NCBI GenBank assembly: GCA_949288405.1
Contig: CASEKM010000113.1
Location: 1 to 5,413 of the forward strand
Direction of reading: 5' to 3'
DNA length: 5,413 nucleotides
DNA from: an uncultured bacterium
Lineage (GTDB): Bacteria > Bacillota > Clostridia > Oscillospirales > Oscillospiraceae
The position numbers and the translations under genes were made by a program. Below the pieces are notes generated by a model. It saw only the letters and a list, made by a program, of their open reading frames with translations. It made no database searches and was not told the DNA's origin. Below are positions 4,836-5,413 of the stretch, in pieces (position 1 is the first letter of the stretch; each line of letters begins with the position of its first letter).

Positions 4836-5413
4836 ATGAAACAATTCTGCCCCTACCCCCTGTGGGACGTCCGGGGGATCGAGCTGTGGCTCAACGAGCT
4901 GGCCACAAAGGGCTATGAGCTGAAAAAATTCTCCAAGTTCTGGTCCGGCCGGGCGGAGTTTCAGGCGTCGGAGCAGGCCCGGTACGCCCGCTACCGCCTG
5001 GACCCCATCGGAAGGGACGAAGAGGAGCTGCGGGAGCGGGCGGCCAATTACCGGGAACTGGGCTGGTGGTTTGTGGAGCAGATCGGCAAGCTGTACGCCG
5101 TCTACCGCTGCACCGACCCGGAGGCCCCGGAGCTGTACACTGACCCGGAGAGCTTAGGCTGGGCCATGAAGCGGCTTTTGCGGCGGCAGTGGACCGCGGC
5201 GGTCCTGGCGCTGGCCTGGGCCGGCTGGCTGCTGCGGGACCTGCTGGTCCTGCTGTTCACCGCCCCCGCCGTGCTGCCCATGCGCCTCATCCTGCAAAAT
5301 GAGCTGGCCCTGCTCTACCTCCTGCTGGCCGCCTGCGTGGCCTCCAATGTACTCCCGGTGTTTCGCCGGACGGTGCAGTTTGCCCGCCTGCGCCGGAGGC
5401 TGGTCCAGGGGGA
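4836..5413 (+). CDS. DUF2812-like membrane protein, paralog 5, 3' end cut by window edge
   Basis: An uninterrupted frame from the ATG at 4836 to the right edge gives 192 complete codons plus two bases; no stop is reached. GGAGGTG at 4823-4829 lies 6 bases before the start. The protein begins MKQFCPYPLWDVRGIELWL. Family motifs are GIELWLNELATKGY (14-27), YARYRLDP (50-57), LGWWFVEQI (75-83) and CTDPEAPELYTDPESL (92-107). Hydrophobic helices lie at about 119-141 and 152-175, followed by the basic segment FRRTVQFARLRRRL, which corresponds to the cytoplasmic loop before helix 3 in the other copies. The fragment ends about where helix 3 would begin, so whether it has an ectodomain cannot be seen. 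The segment TDPEAPELYTDP is closest to paralog 4. The array therefore continues at least this far. Function unknown. Confidence 0.87.
   Translation, partial: MKQFCPYPLWDVRGIELWLNELATKGYELKKFSKFWSGRAEFQASEQARYARYRLDPIGRDEEELRERAANYRELGWWFVEQIGKLYAVYRCTDPEAPELYTDPESLGWAMKRLLRRQWTAAVLALAWAGWLLRDLLVLLFTAPAVLPMRLILQNELALLYLLLAACVASNVLPVFRRTVQFARLRRRLVQG

Overview
The window is GC-rich, gene-dense DNA with every gene on the + strand and strong AGGAGG-type ribosome binding sites. Codon use (many CTG, GCC, GGC, CGG and GAG codons) and the gene content suggest a high-GC, gut-type member of the Bacillota, most like the Oscillospiraceae (Flavonifractor/Lawsonibacter-like). No rRNA or housekeeping marker is present, so the taxonomy is an inference.

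Layout: (1) 1-109 is the 3' end of a small PadR-family winged-helix repressor. (2) From 106 to the right edge there are five consecutive genes (106-1308, 1319-2524, 2601-3803, 4116-4808, and 4836 onward, cut by the edge) for divergent paralogs of one membrane protein family, which I recognise as DUF2812-like. Each has a soluble N-terminal domain of about 115 residues with the motifs GLExWLxxMAxxGL, xGW and (H/Y)TDP. Two hydrophobic helices, an Arg-rich loop and a third helix follow. The first three also have a C-terminal domain of about 170 residues predicted to lie outside the membrane. The fourth stops right after helix 3. The fifth leaves the window after helix 2.

Spacing: the repressor overlaps the first paralog by 4 bp (ATGA). 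The following gaps are 10, 76, 312 and 27 bp. The 312-bp gap holds a roughly 174-bp palindromic, MITE-like element with 13-bp perfect inverted ends and several nested hairpins, one of which resembles a weak intrinsic terminator.

Signs of recent duplication or sequence exchange inside the array: genes 3 and 4 are nearly identical in DNA at both ends but diverged in the middle; genes 4 and 5 share a 27-bp identical start region ending in codon 4; and a 14-bp identity lies downstream of both gene 3 and gene 4.

How the genes may work together (inference): PadR genes are often found next to genes for the membrane proteins they control, and PadR-DUF2812 pairs are common in Bacillota. The unusual feature here is amplification to at least five paralogs with different ectodomains. 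A PadR-controlled envelope sensing or response array is a reasonable hypothesis, but the biochemical function of these proteins cannot be read from the sequence.
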